A DNA stretch of 20,437 nt from Clostridia bacterium (GTDB lineage Bacteria > Bacillota > Clostridia > Monoglobales > Monoglobaceae), in contig JAGALN010000129.1 in the NCBI GenBank assembly GCA_017625185.1, positions 1 through 20,437 on the forward strand. The letters are read 5' to 3'. How positions within the stretch are numbered: the first letter of the stretch is position 1; every line of letters starts with the position of its first letter. The position numbers and the translations under genes are program-made. This document shows, piece by piece, positions 7,382 through 16,215 of this stretch. Under the pieces are notes generated by a model that was not told the origin of the DNA, ran no database searches, and was given only the letters and a program-made list of their open reading frames with translations.

Positions 7382-9058
7382 TTAGAACAATCCTGTAATG
7401 GTCCCATTTTCGTCAATATCCATCCGGTTTGCCGCAGGAACCGCCGGCAGACCCGGCATGGTCATCACATCACCAGTCAGGGCAACCACAAATCCGGCAC
7501 CTGCCGATACCCGCACCTCACGAACGGTAATGGTGAAGTTTTCCGGTCTTCCCAAAAGCTTGGGGTTATCCGACAGAGAATACTGGGTCTTTGCCATACA
7601 AACTGGAATCTTATCAAAGCCCAAAGCGGTCAGCTGCTTGATTTCGTTTTCCGCCTTGGCAGTATAGCTCACATCATTGGCTCCGTAAATCTTCTGGGCA
7701 ATGGCGAGAATTTTCTCCTTGATGGGGAGTTTTTCATCGTAAATGGGAGCAAAGCTTTCACTGCCGTCTGCCTTTTCAATGGTTTCCACTACCTTATTGG
7801 CAAGGTCAATGCCGCCGGCACCGCCCTTGGCAAAGACTTCACACAAGGAAACGGTAACATCCTTTTCCTTGCAGTAGTCCTCTACCAGCTTAAGCTCGCT
7901 ATCTGCATCAGTACCAAACCGGTTGATAGCAACCACCACCGGAAGACCGTACTTCTGCATATTCTCAATATGGGCACCTAAATTTACAATACCCTTTTTC
8001 AGTGCCTCCAGATTCTCCTCTGCAAGCTCCGCCTTGGGAACACCGCCGTTGTACTTCAAGGCACGGATGGTAGCCACCAGAACCACCATGCTGGGTTTGA
8101 GGTCCCCGTACCGGCACTTGATATCAAAGAACTTCTCTGCACCTAAGTCAGAGCCAAAGCCTGCCTCGGTGATACAATAGTCTGCCAGTTTCAAGCCTAG
8201 CTTGGTTGCCTGCACCGAGTTACAGCCGTGGGCAATGTTGGCAAAGGGTCCGCCGTGCATCAGGCAGGGGGTGTTTTCCAAAGTCTGGACCAGATTCGGC
8301 TTAATGGCATCCTTTAGAAGAAGTGCCATAGCACCAGCAACCTCCAGCTGATCTGCCCGCACCGGCTCGCCGTCCATGTTATAACCCACAACAATTCTGC
8401 CAAGGCGTGCTTTTAAATCTTCCATATCATCTGCCAAACAGAGAATCGCCATAATCTCACTAGCAACGGTAATCATAAACCCGTCCTCTCTGGGAAAGCC
8501 GTTGACCTTTCCCCCAAGTCCTACCACAACCTGACGGAGAGCACGGTCATTCATATCAAGACACCGTTTCCAGGTAATCCGTCTTGCATCCAGCCGGAGG
8601 GCATTGCCCTGATGGATGTGGTTGTCAATGGCAGCAGAGAGTAGGTTGTTCGCCGCCGTGATGGCGTGCATATCCCCGGTAAAGTGGAGGTTGATGTCTT
8701 CCATGGGAACCACCTGCGCATAGCCGCCGCCGGCAGCACCGCCCTTGACGCCCATCACCGGACCCATAGAGGGTTCCCGCAGGGCGATAATCGCTTTCTT
8801 TCCAATCTGTGCCATTGCCTGGCCCAACCCCACCGTGGTGGTGGTTTTGCCCTCTCCGGCAGGAGTGGGGTTGATGGCAGTCACCAGAATCAGTTTCCCT
8901 TCGGGACGGTCCTTCACCGCCGCTTGAACCTCCTGACCCAGCTTTGCCTTATACTTGCCGTAAAACTCCAGATGGTCTTCGGAGATATTCAGCGCTGCTG
9001 CGACCTCCTTGATGGGTTTCATGACTGCGCTTTGCGCAATTTCAATATCAGTTTTCAT
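7382..9058 (-). CDS. fhs: Formate-tetrahydrofolate ligase
   Basis: 558 aa, typical for the bacterial single-function enzyme. It has the P-loop-like [11 protein letters not shown] (about 66-76), the first family signature [11 protein letters not shown] (about 103-113) and the second, [12 protein letters not shown] (about 329-340). It makes 10-formyl-tetrahydrofolate from formate, ATP and tetrahydrofolate, in the cytoplasm. The product feeds purine and formyl-methionine synthesis and, after reduction, methylene-tetrahydrofolate. In acetogens it is part of the methyl branch of the Wood-Ljungdahl pathway, but the gene alone does not show acetogenesis. A strong binding site (AAGGAGAGGAGAAGG) precedes the ATG. 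It stands 30 nt after asnA and 17 nt before mnmG. Confidence 0.98.
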   Translation of the reverse strand: MKTDIEIAQSAVMKPIKEVAAALNISEDHLEFYGKYKAKLGQEVQAAVKDRPEGKLILVTAINPTPAGEGKTTTTVGLGQAMAQIGKKAIIALREPSMGPVMGVKGGAAGGGYAQVVPMEDINLHFTGDMHAITAANNLLSAAIDNHIHQGNALRLDARRITWKRCLDMNDRALRQVVVGLGGKVNGFPREDGFMITVASEIMAILCLADDMEDLKARLGRIVVGYNMDGEPVRADQLEVAGAMALLLKDAIKPNLVQTLENTPCLMHGGPFANIAHGCNSVQATKLGLKLADYCITEAGFGSDLGAEKFFDIKCRYGDLKPSMVVLVATIRALKYNGGVPKAELAEENLEALKKGIVNLGAHIENMQKYGLPVVVAINRFGTDADSELKLVEDYCKEKDVTVSLCEVFAKGGAGGIDLANKVVETIEKADGSESFAPIYDEKLPIKEKILAIAQKIYGANDVSYTAKAENEIKQLTALGFDKIPVCMAKTQYSLSDNPKLLGRPENFTITVREVRVSAGAGFVVALTGDVMTMPGLPAVPAANRMDIDENGTITGLF

Positions 9059-9088
9059 GGATTCCTTCTCCTCTCCTTGGTATTTTTC

Positions 9089-10096
9089 TTAAAGCAGGGC
9101 AATGCCTGCGGCTTTGCATTTTTCCATGGTTTCCTTATCCCAGACAGAAACCTGAACCTCACCGATGTGGGCTTTTCCCAAAAGCAACATACAGAGCCGG
9201 GATTGCCCAATTCCGCCGCCCATGGTCAGGGGCAGCATGCCCGCCAGCAATGCCCGGTGGAAGGGAAGTTCCCGCCGGTCTTCACAACCGGCTTTTTTCA
9301 GCTGTTCTGCCAAAGACGCCTGATCCACCCGAATTCCCATAGAAGAAATTTCCAAGGCGGTTTCCAGCACATCATCCCAGAACAGAATATCTCCGTTCAG
9401 CTTCCAGTCATCATAATCGGGGGCACGGCCGTCATGAGGTTTTCCTGACGCCAAAACATCGCCGATTTCCATTAAAAATACCGTTTTATGCTCCTTGGTA
9501 TAGGCAATCTCCCGCTCCTTACCGGTCATATTGGGGTACAGCTCCTCCAACTCCTGGCTGGTAACAAAGCTGACCTCCCTGGTAAGGCGGGTGGTAATCT
9601 GGGGGAACTGTTTCTTAATCTCTTCTAAGGTGTCGCAGACCGCATCCACAATCTTTTGGACGGTTGCTTTTAAGAAGTCCTTATTCCGTTCCTCCTTGGT
9701 GATAACCCGGCACCAATCCCACTGGTCTACATAGACCGAATGGATATTATCCAGGGTTTCGTCACGACGGATGGCGTTCATATCAGTGTAGATACCCTCT
9801 CCTGCCGGGAAACCGTATTTTCCCAGAGCCATCCGTTTCCACTTTGCCAAAGAGTGCACCACCTGGGCATCTGCCTTGGCGTCGGGAATATCAAAGGCAA
9901 CGGCGCGTTCAATTCCGTTCAAGTCGTCGTTGAGTCCGGAGTTGGACTCTACGAACAAGGGTGCGGTAACCCGGCGTAGGTTCAATGCCGCCGTCAGCTC
10001 CTTGACAAAATTCTCCTTGATAACCTCAATCGCCGCCTGGGTATCATAAAGGCCCAGTTTGGGGTGATACCCCCTTGGAATGGTTAATTTACTCAT
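9089..10096 (-). CDS. asnA: Aspartate-ammonia ligase (asparagine synthetase A)
   Basis: 335 aa, the normal size of AsnA. The family core is clear: PLFVESNSGLNDDLNG near residue 50, VHSLAKWKR near 81-89, GEGIYTDMNAIRRDE near 98-112, and the class-II-synthetase-like motif GGGIGQSRL near 299-307. It forms L-asparagine from aspartate, ammonia and ATP, and is related in fold to aspartyl-tRNA synthetase. The start at 10096 has AGGAGG 8 nt upstream. It lies 19 nt after the polysaccharide deacetylase gene in the operon. There is no obvious functional link to its envelope neighbours beyond co-transcription. Confidence 0.97.
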   Translation of the reverse strand: MSKLTIPRGYHPKLGLYDTQAAIEVIKENFVKELTAALNLRRVTAPLFVESNSGLNDDLNGIERAVAFDIPDAKADAQVVHSLAKWKRMALGKYGFPAGEGIYTDMNAIRRDETLDNIHSVYVDQWDWCRVITKEERNKDFLKATVQKIVDAVCDTLEEIKKQFPQITTRLTREVSFVTSQELEELYPNMTGKEREIAYTKEHKTVFLMEIGDVLASGKPHDGRAPDYDDWKLNGDILFWDDVLETALEISSMGIRVDQASLAEQLKKAGCEDRRELPFHRALLAGMLPLTMGGGIGQSRLCMLLLGKAHIGEVQVSVWDKETMEKCKAAGIALL

Positions 10097-10115
10097 GATA
10101 CACTTCCTCCTGTTT

Positions 10116-11036
10116 CTATTCCCAACCCTTAAGCTGAGGAACTATCTTCTTCGCCATAGCACGGCGAACAACTTCTATTACATTTACATTTCCCATAGTG
10201 CCAGACACGGTCATTCGCACCAGTCCGTCCAGCCCCTCCGAGGGAAGGTTCACCTCGAAAGCATCCTCGGTGGTCTTATTATCCACCCAGACCTGCAACT
10301 GATAACCTGCCCTATGGGATGCAGCCGTTACTGCATCGTTATAGGAGCCATAGGGAAATGCAATCATATCACACTCATGACCAAGATTTTTTTCGATGGC
10401 ATACTTGGATTTCCGAAGCTGCAGTACCAGCTCATTGGCAGGTAAAGCTGCCAGCTCCTTATGGCTGGCGGTATGAGAATGAATCTCAATCAAGCCGCTC
10501 TCTTCCATCTCCCGTGCCTGCTCCCAGGTAAAGTGGGAGTAGTTCACCTTGCCTTCCCCTGCCATCGCACCCACCGTATCAGTGACCACGAAAATGGTAG
10601 CCGGAATCTCCAGTTCCTTTAAGATAGGGAAGGCAATCTCGTAGTTACTCAAATATCCGTCGTCAAAGGTGACAATGATGGGATTCTCCGGGAGAGTAAC
10701 ACTGCCGTCCTTGTCAAGAATATATTCATAGTACTGCCGCAAGCTGATGGGGGTGAAGTTAATCTTAATCGCCGTCATGTGCAGCCGGAAATCAGAGGGC
10801 GAAATCAGAGAAATCTCGTTCCCGCCGGAAAACGCCTCATCGGTAATATGATGGTAAAGGAGGATGGGCACCTTCACGTTCTTTTTGATCACCTTGGGTT
10901 TCTCCGGTACCGGCTCTCCCTTGAGCTGAAGCAACCAGTCGGGGGCTGTGCTTTGGGCAGCCTCTGCCACAAGGGCAGGAACGCCCGTCAAGAGCAGTGC
11001 CAGCAAGATTGCCGTCACCTTGAATATCTTCTTCAT
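10116..11036 (-). CDS. Secreted polysaccharide deacetylase (CE4/NodB)
   Basis: 306 aa. Residues 1-27 are a signal peptide (MKKIFK, a hydrophobic core, then AEAA). A linker of about 30 residues follows, then VPILLYHHI at 57-64. The NodB homology domain has the catalytic and metal-binding motif TFDDG at 123-127 and the second metal motif HSHTASH at 186-192; later FPYGSYND fits the third motif. CE4 enzymes remove N- or O-acetyl groups from peptidoglycan or other surface glycans, so the likely site of action is the cell wall. The sequence does not reveal whether the target is GlcNAc, MurNAc or another polymer. It sits between cvpA and asnA with gaps of 21 and 19 nt. The binding site GAAAGGG is 10 nt before the ATG. 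Confidence 0.92.
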   Translation of the reverse strand: MKKIFKVTAILLALLLTGVPALVAEAAQSTAPDWLLQLKGEPVPEKPKVIKKNVKVPILLYHHITDEAFSGGNEISLISPSDFRLHMTAIKINFTPISLRQYYEYILDKDGSVTLPENPIIVTFDDGYLSNYEIAFPILKELEIPATIFVVTDTVGAMAGEGKVNYSHFTWEQAREMEESGLIEIHSHTASHKELAALPANELVLQLRKSKYAIEKNLGHECDMIAFPYGSYNDAVTAASHRAGYQLQVWVDNKTTEDAFEVNLPSEGLDGLVRMTVSGTMGNVNVIEVVRRAMAKKIVPQLKGWE

Positions 11037-11057
11037 AGCATCAAAACCCTTTCTGTT

Positions 11058-11696
11058 TTATTTCCCGAAAGAGGATTCCTCCTTCGGTGTCAGTATCTTC
11101 AAAATTGGATTGCTCCTATACAGACTCCGGGTTACCATGGATTGTTCAATGGCATAGCCCAGAGGTTTGTTATCACGCAGAGGCGGCGCCACATAACAGA
11201 CCGCCAAAAGAACGCAGACAATCAAAAGTCCCTCCAAAAGACCGATTGCCATTCCTGCCAGACGGTTCACAAGCCCAAGCACCGGCAGGGATGCAACAAA
11301 ATGCAGAATCTTTCCGGCAAAAAAGAGAAGTATCCTTGCCAAAACCAGAATCAACAGAAAAGAAACGCCGTTTAAGAGGAGCCTTGCAAAATACTCTGCC
11401 GCCGCAGCTCCGGCGGCCGCAGTTCCCTCCTCCAGCATCTGCTGAAGAAATCCCGCCTCTGTGGCAGACTGGGCTCCTACGGGTGCCTTTTCTGCCACCG
11501 AAGAAAATAAGCTCTCATAAAAAGGGGTCTTTTGCAAAAACGCCGCCAGGTAGGGGTGAAACACCCAAGCCAGGACCAATGCCGCCAGATGAGATACCAG
11601 CCGGAACCCCATCTTCACAAGGCCGTTCTTCCATCCCAAAAAGGCAAAGATTCCCACAATGGTCAGAACCGCAAGATCCATTTCGCTCCGCAGCAT
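11058..11696 (-). CDS. CvpA-family membrane protein
   Basis: 212 aa with four hydrophobic segments at about 7-23, 32-50, 108-127 and 146-170. An Ala/Glu-rich, probably extracytoplasmic region lies between the second and third segments. The N-terminal pattern DLAVLTIVGIFAFLGWKNGL and the GLVNRLAGMAIGLLEGLL stretch are typical of the CvpA (colicin V production) family. E. coli CvpA is needed for colicin V export and affects purF expression and envelope properties; no molecular activity is agreed. The start at 11696 has GAAGGGGG 7 nt upstream. It lies 22 nt after the DUF5711 gene and before the deacetylase, in an apparent envelope subgroup of the operon. Confidence 0.85.
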   Translation of the reverse strand: MLRSEMDLAVLTIVGIFAFLGWKNGLVKMGFRLVSHLAALVLAWVFHPYLAAFLQKTPFYESLFSSVAEKAPVGAQSATEAGFLQQMLEEGTAAAGAAAAEYFARLLLNGVSFLLILVLARILLFFAGKILHFVASLPVLGLVNRLAGMAIGLLEGLLIVCVLLAVCYVAPPLRDNKPLGYAIEQSMVTRSLYRSNPILKILTPKEESSFGK

Positions 11697-11718
11697 TGTT
11701 ACGCCCCCTTCTTTTTTG

Positions 11719-12894
11719 TTACTTCATCCAGATAATGTCTGCCTCGGTACTGCCCGCCGCAAAGCATGCCTTCCCGTTCCCAAAGATGCTCACCTCTTTG
11801 ATGTCATGATTACAGGAACTCTGCTTTTTCAGCTTACCGTTCCGCTTGATTTGCAGAACGTCCCGTTGTTTGGCAGCCACCACCGTATCCCCGCAAACGG
11901 CCAGGGTAGTAACCGGACTGTCTGCCATGTAGCTACCCACCAGCTTGCCACGGAGATTGTAGAGTTCCAACACCGCATTGCCCAGATGGTCATAGGCAGA
12001 AAACGCCAAAACCTCATCGCTGGAAATATCATACTTTCCGGGACGTTTCCCGGCAAAGGAAACCTGATAGAGCAGTTTCCCGTTCCCCGAAAAGCCACAT
12101 AACTCTCCGTCCGATACCGTCAGGAGCTTTGTCCCGGAAAACCGGACCTCTCCAACAATCGTTCCGGTGCGTTCAGCCGTTCGAATCACCTTTTTTTGAT
12201 ATAAATCAATGAACTGGATTTTGGAATCTGCCTGGGCCCCCTCGCTGGAGAGCTGTGCTACCGCCAGATAGTGTCCGTTGTCGCTGATATCCAAATCCAT
12301 AATGTATCCGTCGCCGCTATTCCACCGGAACAATTCTCTTCCCTTTTTGTCAATCACGGCAACACTGCCTTTATACCCATCTGCCGCCGTGGCAATGGCT
12401 ACCGTTCCCTTTTTGTTCACCTTGGCAGAAATGATATCCTTGGTAATCTGATAGTCCCGTACCACCTCACCGTTTCGGTAGAGAGTTGCGGCATGGTTTC
12501 CTGCCAAATCCGCTGCCAGAACATAAGCGCCGCCCTGTTCCACCAATGGCGAGGAAAGGGATAAATCCACTGACCAACGAGTTTCCCCTTTGTGGTTTAT
12601 CACCTTCATATTCTGGTTGTTATAAAGAAGGAGTTCTTTTTGAAAAGGCTGCATGGCATAGTTACTACCCGCCCGGAACCCCAAATCAATGGTGCGGGTC
12701 CGATGGGCGGGAAGCATCAAGAGCTGAATCAAAAGGGCAAGAAGAACCAAAGCTCCTGCCGCCAAAGCGGCGAGCTTCAACGGAAAGAAGGTCATCTTCT
12801 TTCCCCGAATCGAAACCGTGACCGGCAGGTTCCATCCCGCCAGAAGCCACTGGTTTGCCTTCATATGTTCATTTCCTTTTCTTGATTTTTTCAT
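11719..12894 (-). CDS. DUF5711-family membrane-anchored beta-propeller-like protein
   Basis: 391 aa. A basic N-terminus (about 1-35) is followed by one transmembrane helix at about 37-61, and then roughly 325 residues predicted outside the cell. That part is made of repeated beta-strand patterns of the form GNGKLLYQVSF, KGRELFRWNSG and GETRWSVDLS, as in propeller blades. The pattern fits DUF5711 proteins, which occur in Clostridia and often stand beside cvpA; their function is unknown. The gene starts 2 nt after the truA stop (TAACCATG), with AAGGAA overlapping the truA end, so translation is probably coupled. A second ATG at 12864, preceded by AAAGGAAA, would remove ten basic residues and is equally possible. 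I infer a sensing or scaffold role only from topology. Confidence 0.78.
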   Translation of the reverse strand: MKKSRKGNEHMKANQWLLAGWNLPVTVSIRGKKMTFFPLKLAALAAGALVLLALLIQLLMLPAHRTRTIDLGFRAGSNYAMQPFQKELLLYNNQNMKVINHKGETRWSVDLSLSSPLVEQGGAYVLAADLAGNHAATLYRNGEVVRDYQITKDIISAKVNKKGTVAIATAADGYKGSVAVIDKKGRELFRWNSGDGYIMDLDISDNGHYLAVAQLSSEGAQADSKIQFIDLYQKKVIRTAERTGTIVGEVRFSGTKLLTVSDGELCGFSGNGKLLYQVSFAGKRPGKYDISSDEVLAFSAYDHLGNAVLELYNLRGKLVGSYMADSPVTTLAVCGDTVVAAKQRDVLQIKRNGKLKKQSSCNHDIKEVSIFGNGKACFAAGSTEADIIWMK

Positions 12895-12896
12895 GG

Positions 12897-13661
12897 TTAT
12901 TCCTTGCTTTCCCGAAAATCATAATAGACCTTTTTCAAAAACAATCCCTGGGGCGGGGCAGTCATGCCACACCGTTTCCGGTCGCAACTCGCCAAGATGG
13001 CAGGCAACTCTTCGACCCGGATTCTGTGAAGACCAATCTCCACCAGCGTGCCGGTGATAATCCGCACCATGTTATACAAAAACGCATCCGCCTCCACCGT
13101 GATGGTAATCAGTTCCCTCTGTTCCGGATCCCGTTCCACCCGACACAGACGAACTGTCCGCACAGTGGTTTTCTGGCTCCCGCCGGCTGCCATAAAAGAG
13201 GAAAAGTCATGAGTCCCCTCCAAGATAGGTGCCGCCGCAATCATGGCATCCACATCCAGCCGGTAGGGCATCTGCCAACTATATCTTGACACAAAAGGAT
13301 TCCGGAGCCCGCTATTCCAGATGCGGTAGATATACCGTTTCCCCTTGGCGGAAAACCGGGCATGAAACTCCTCTGGCATCTCCCAGGCAGAAAGCGCCGA
13401 AATGTCCTTGGGGAGATGATAGTTCAAGGCATAGGGGAGCCGCTCGGTTGGAATTTCGGTTCCGGAATGGAAATGGAACAGATATTCCATAGCGTGAACC
13501 CCTGCATCGGTACGGCTGCAACCGGTAATCTCCACAGTTTCTCCGGTTAGCGCCGAAAGAGCAGTTTCCACCGCCTGCTGCACCGAAATGCCGTTCTTCT
13601 GCCGCTGCCAGCCATGGTAGTTGGTACCGTCATAGCGAATCAGCATTGCAATATTTTTCAT
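12897..13661 (-). CDS. truA: tRNA pseudouridine synthase A
   Basis: 254 aa, usual length. It has MLIRYDGTNYHGWQRQ at the N-terminus, and the catalytic aspartate is D52 in GCSRTDAGVHA. The second conserved block, ADAFLYNMVRIITGTL, is near residues 192-207. TruA converts U38-U40 of the anticodon stem-loop to pseudouridine in many tRNAs. It follows ecfT with a single base between stop and start (TAG-T-ATG). The ecfA1-ecfA2-ecfT-truA order is the common Bacillota arrangement, usually inside the ribosomal protein cluster; here no ribosomal protein genes flank it. Confidence 0.97.
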   Translation of the reverse strand: MKNIAMLIRYDGTNYHGWQRQKNGISVQQAVETALSALTGETVEITGCSRTDAGVHAMEYLFHFHSGTEIPTERLPYALNYHLPKDISALSAWEMPEEFHARFSAKGKRYIYRIWNSGLRNPFVSRYSWQMPYRLDVDAMIAAAPILEGTHDFSSFMAAGGSQKTTVRTVRLCRVERDPEQRELITITVEADAFLYNMVRIITGTLVEIGLHRIRVEELPAILASCDRKRCGMTAPPQGLFLKKVYYDFRESKE

Positions 13662-13662
13662 A

Positions 13663-14475
13663 CTAGATCACCTTACCAAACAGGAAATTGGCGGCAAAGA
13701 CCAATGCCACAAGTGCCAAAAACGAAATCCCTGCACCCAAATCCTTCTTCCCGTACAGAAGCTCCTTGAACCGGGTCCGGTTTTCGCCCCCACGGTAGCA
13801 CCGGCATTCCATTGCCGTTGCCAGTTCGTCCGCTCTCCGGAAGGCACTGATAAAGAGGGGAACCAGAATCGGCACCATTGCCTTGGCACGGCGAAGGATG
13901 TTCCCGCTTTCAAAATCAGCACCTCGTGCCGATTGGGCTTTCATAATCTTATCGGTTTCCTCCATGAGAATGGGGATAAACCGCAGGGCAATGGACATCA
14001 TCATTGCCAGCTCATGGGCAGGAACTCCAACCTTCCGCAAGGGACGGAGGAGTCGCTCCATACCATCGGTCAAGGCGATGGGGGAGGTGGTCAGGGTCAA
14101 AAGGGATGTCCCCACCATCAAAAACACCAACCGCAACACCATAAAGGCGGCAAAGTAGATACCCTGTCGGGTGATGGAGAAAATCCACCAGGAAAATACC
14201 ACATCGCCCCGGGTCAGGAACAGATTGAACAAACCGGTAATGACCACAAAGACCAGAATCGGCTTGAGTCCTTTTAAAACAAACTTCGGGGGGACCTTGG
14301 AAACCAGAATACACCCCACGGTAAACGCCGCCAAAAGGAGATACCCTATGAAGTTTTCAATCAAAAAAGTCAGGACAATATAACACAGAACCAGCAAAAT
14401 CTTGGTTCTCGGGTCCAGGCGATGAATCACACTACTTCCCGGAAAGTACTGTCCCAAGGTAATATCCTTTAGCAT
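13663..14475 (-). CDS. ecfT: ECF transporter transmembrane subunit EcfT
   Basis: 270 aa with several hydrophobic segments. The conserved N-terminal block GQYFPGSSVIHRLDPRTK is present. The ARG motif (SARGAD, near 186-190) and a second, variant motif (CRCYRGG, near 225-231) lie in the coupling helices that contact the two ATPases. EcfT joins EcfA1 and EcfA2 into the energising module of energy-coupling-factor vitamin and metal-ion importers. Its start overlaps the ecfA2 stop by 7 nt (ATGCTAA). No substrate-binding S subunit is in the window, so this is a group II module that would be shared by S subunits encoded elsewhere. Confidence 0.95.
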   Translation of the reverse strand: MLKDITLGQYFPGSSVIHRLDPRTKILLVLCYIVLTFLIENFIGYLLLAAFTVGCILVSKVPPKFVLKGLKPILVFVVITGLFNLFLTRGDVVFSWWIFSITRQGIYFAAFMVLRLVFLMVGTSLLTLTTSPIALTDGMERLLRPLRKVGVPAHELAMMMSIALRFIPILMEETDKIMKAQSARGADFESGNILRRAKAMVPILVPLFISAFRRADELATAMECRCYRGGENRTRFKELLYGKKDLGAGISFLALVALVFAANFLFGKVI

Positions 14476-15332
14476 ATCGGTTGCTCCTTTAAGTTCATCA
14501 AATCACAAAGCTGACGGTAGGCGTCCTCCACAGTATAGATTCCCTCACCCAGATTCACACCGTTCTCCCGCAGACCGTCCATGACCTGGGTAATCTGGGG
14601 AATGTTGAGTCCAATCTCCGTCAGGCGTTTCCCCTGCCGGAAGACCGCCGCCGTTTTGTCCAGCATCTCCACTTTTCCATGGTTCATGACCAAAATCCGG
14701 TCGGCAAGCTTTGCCACATCCTCCATGCTGTGAGAAACCAGTATTACGGTCATATCCATCCGCTCGTGCATATCCTTGATCTTGCAAAGAATTTCGTCCC
14801 GCCCGGCAGGGTCCAGCCCCGCTGTGGGTTCGTCTAGAATCAAAACCTTGGGTTCCATGGCAAGAACGCCGGCAATGGCAACACGCCGTTTCTGTCCGCC
14901 GGATAAATCAAAGGGGGATTTCTCCAAAAGCTCTGGGGAAAGTCCCACCATATTGGCAACATAGGCAACCCGCTCCGCAATCTCCTCTTTGGGGAGTCCC
15001 ATATTGGAGGGTCCATAGGCAATGTCCTTTGCCACCGTTTCTTCAAAGAGCTGATACTCCGGATACTGCATCACCAACCCAACCTCAAACCGAAGCTGTT
15101 GCAGATTGGTAGACTTCTCCCCCAGAACCTTTCCGTTTACGGTAATGGTACCGGAGGTGGGTTTGAGCAGACCGTTGAGCATCTGGATCAGGGTGGACTT
15201 TCCCGAGCCGGTATGTCCAATCAATCCAATGAACTCCCCTTTGTGAATCTCCAGGGAGATATGGTCAAGGGCGGTCTTTTCAAAAGGTCCCCCCTGCATA
15301 TAAACATAACTGACATCTTCCAGTTTTATCAT
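14469..15332 (-). CDS. ecfA2: ECF transporter ATPase EcfA2
   Basis: 287 aa from ATG at 15332 (MIKLEDVSYVY), chosen because AGGTGAG lies 5 nt upstream; a GTG three codons earlier follows the ecfA1 stop directly and lacks a site. Walker A is GHTGSGKS (39-46), the signature LSGGQKRR, Walker B ILDEPTAGLDP and the switch histidine SHSMEDV. The Q-loop has QYPEYQLFEE, typical of EcfA2. The C-terminal extension beyond the nucleotide-binding domain, common in Ecf ATPases, is present. It pairs with EcfA1 to power vitamin or metal import through EcfT. It starts 9 nt after ecfA1 ends and overlaps ecfT. Confidence 0.95.
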   Translation of the reverse strand: MIKLEDVSYVYMQGGPFEKTALDHISLEIHKGEFIGLIGHTGSGKSTLIQMLNGLLKPTSGTITVNGKVLGEKSTNLQQLRFEVGLVMQYPEYQLFEETVAKDIAYGPSNMGLPKEEIAERVAYVANMVGLSPELLEKSPFDLSGGQKRRVAIAGVLAMEPKVLILDEPTAGLDPAGRDEILCKIKDMHERMDMTVILVSHSMEDVAKLADRILVMNHGKVEMLDKTAAVFRQGKRLTEIGLNIPQITQVMDGLRENGVNLGEGIYTVEDAYRQLCDLMNLKEQPIC

Positions 15333-15341
15333 TTTGCTCAC

Positions 15342-16199
15342 CTATTTGTTTTCTTTTGTAAGCCTTTCTGTCAAAGCCCTGATACAATCCCGGGGATTTA
15401 AAATATCCGCCGGCAAACCGGCACCGCTTCGATTGAGCAGATAGACAAGCTCTGTTGCCTGGGGTGTATCCAGACCAAGTCGCTTTAACTCCTCCACCTT
15501 GGGGAACACCGTATCGGGGGTTCCCTCCATGGCAATCACGCCACGATCTACTACAATCACCCGGTCAGCCAGGACCGCTTCATCCATATAATGTGTAATC
15601 AGCACCACGGTCATTCCATGCTTTTCTTTCAGTTCCCGGATGGTAGCCAAAATCTCTTTCCGCCCTGCCGGGTCCAGCATAGCAGTAGGTTCGTCCAGCA
15701 CCAGAATGTCCGGACGCATGGCAAGAACGCCGGCAATGGCAATTCTCTGCTTCTGTCCGCCCGAGAGCATATGGGGCGCATGGTCACGAAAGGCAACCAT
15801 ATTCACAGCCGAAAGTGCCTCATCCACCCGCTGCCGAATTTCGGCAGGGGGAACACCTAGATTCTCCGGGGCAAAGGCAACATCCTCTTCCACAATATTG
15901 GCAACCATCTGGTTGTCAGGGTTCTGGAAGACCATGCCCACCTTTTGGCGAATCTCATAGAGCAGATTTTCATCCGCCGTATCCATCCCCTCCACCAGCA
16001 CCCTGCCCTCGGTGGGGGTCAGGATGGCATTCAGATGTTTTGCCAGGGTGGATTTCCCCGAGCCGTTATGTCCCAATACTGCCAGAAACTCTCCCCGTTT
16101 TACCTCCATGGTAATTCCACGAAGGACCGGAACCTCTTCACCGGTTTCCTCGCTTGGGTAAGAGAACCGAAGATTTTCTATCTTGATTACCGTTTCCAA
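15342..16199 (-). CDS. ecfA1: ECF transporter ATPase EcfA1
   Basis: 285 aa from a TTG start at 16199 (reading METVIKIENL), with GAAGGTG 5 nt before it. The open frame runs further upstream but would overlap the methyltransferase gene and adds no family sequence. Walker A is GHNGSGKS (43-50), the Q-loop QNPDNQ, the signature LSGGQKQR, Walker B LVLDEPTAMLDP and the switch ITHYMDE. The Met in TAMLDP, where EcfA2 has Gly, matches the EcfA1 class. It forms the ATPase heterodimer with EcfA2. It is preceded by the methyltransferase gene with a 16-nt gap. The rare TTG start could lower its translation relative to ecfA2. Confidence 0.94.
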   Translation of the reverse strand: METVIKIENLRFSYPSEETGEEVPVLRGITMEVKRGEFLAVLGHNGSGKSTLAKHLNAILTPTEGRVLVEGMDTADENLLYEIRQKVGMVFQNPDNQMVANIVEEDVAFAPENLGVPPAEIRQRVDEALSAVNMVAFRDHAPHMLSGGQKQRIAIAGVLAMRPDILVLDEPTAMLDPAGRKEILATIRELKEKHGMTVVLITHYMDEAVLADRVIVVDRGVIAMEGTPDTVFPKVEELKRLGLDTPQATELVYLLNRSGAGLPADILNPRDCIRALTERLTKENK

Positions 16200-16215
16200 T
16201 GTGACACCTTCTTTG

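Noticed and set aside
8666-9448. Plus-strand open frame (260 codons) across the fhs/asnA junction
   Set aside because: It spans the 3' end of asnA and the 5' end of fhs in antisense, has no recognisable domain, and lacks a promoter or ribosome site.
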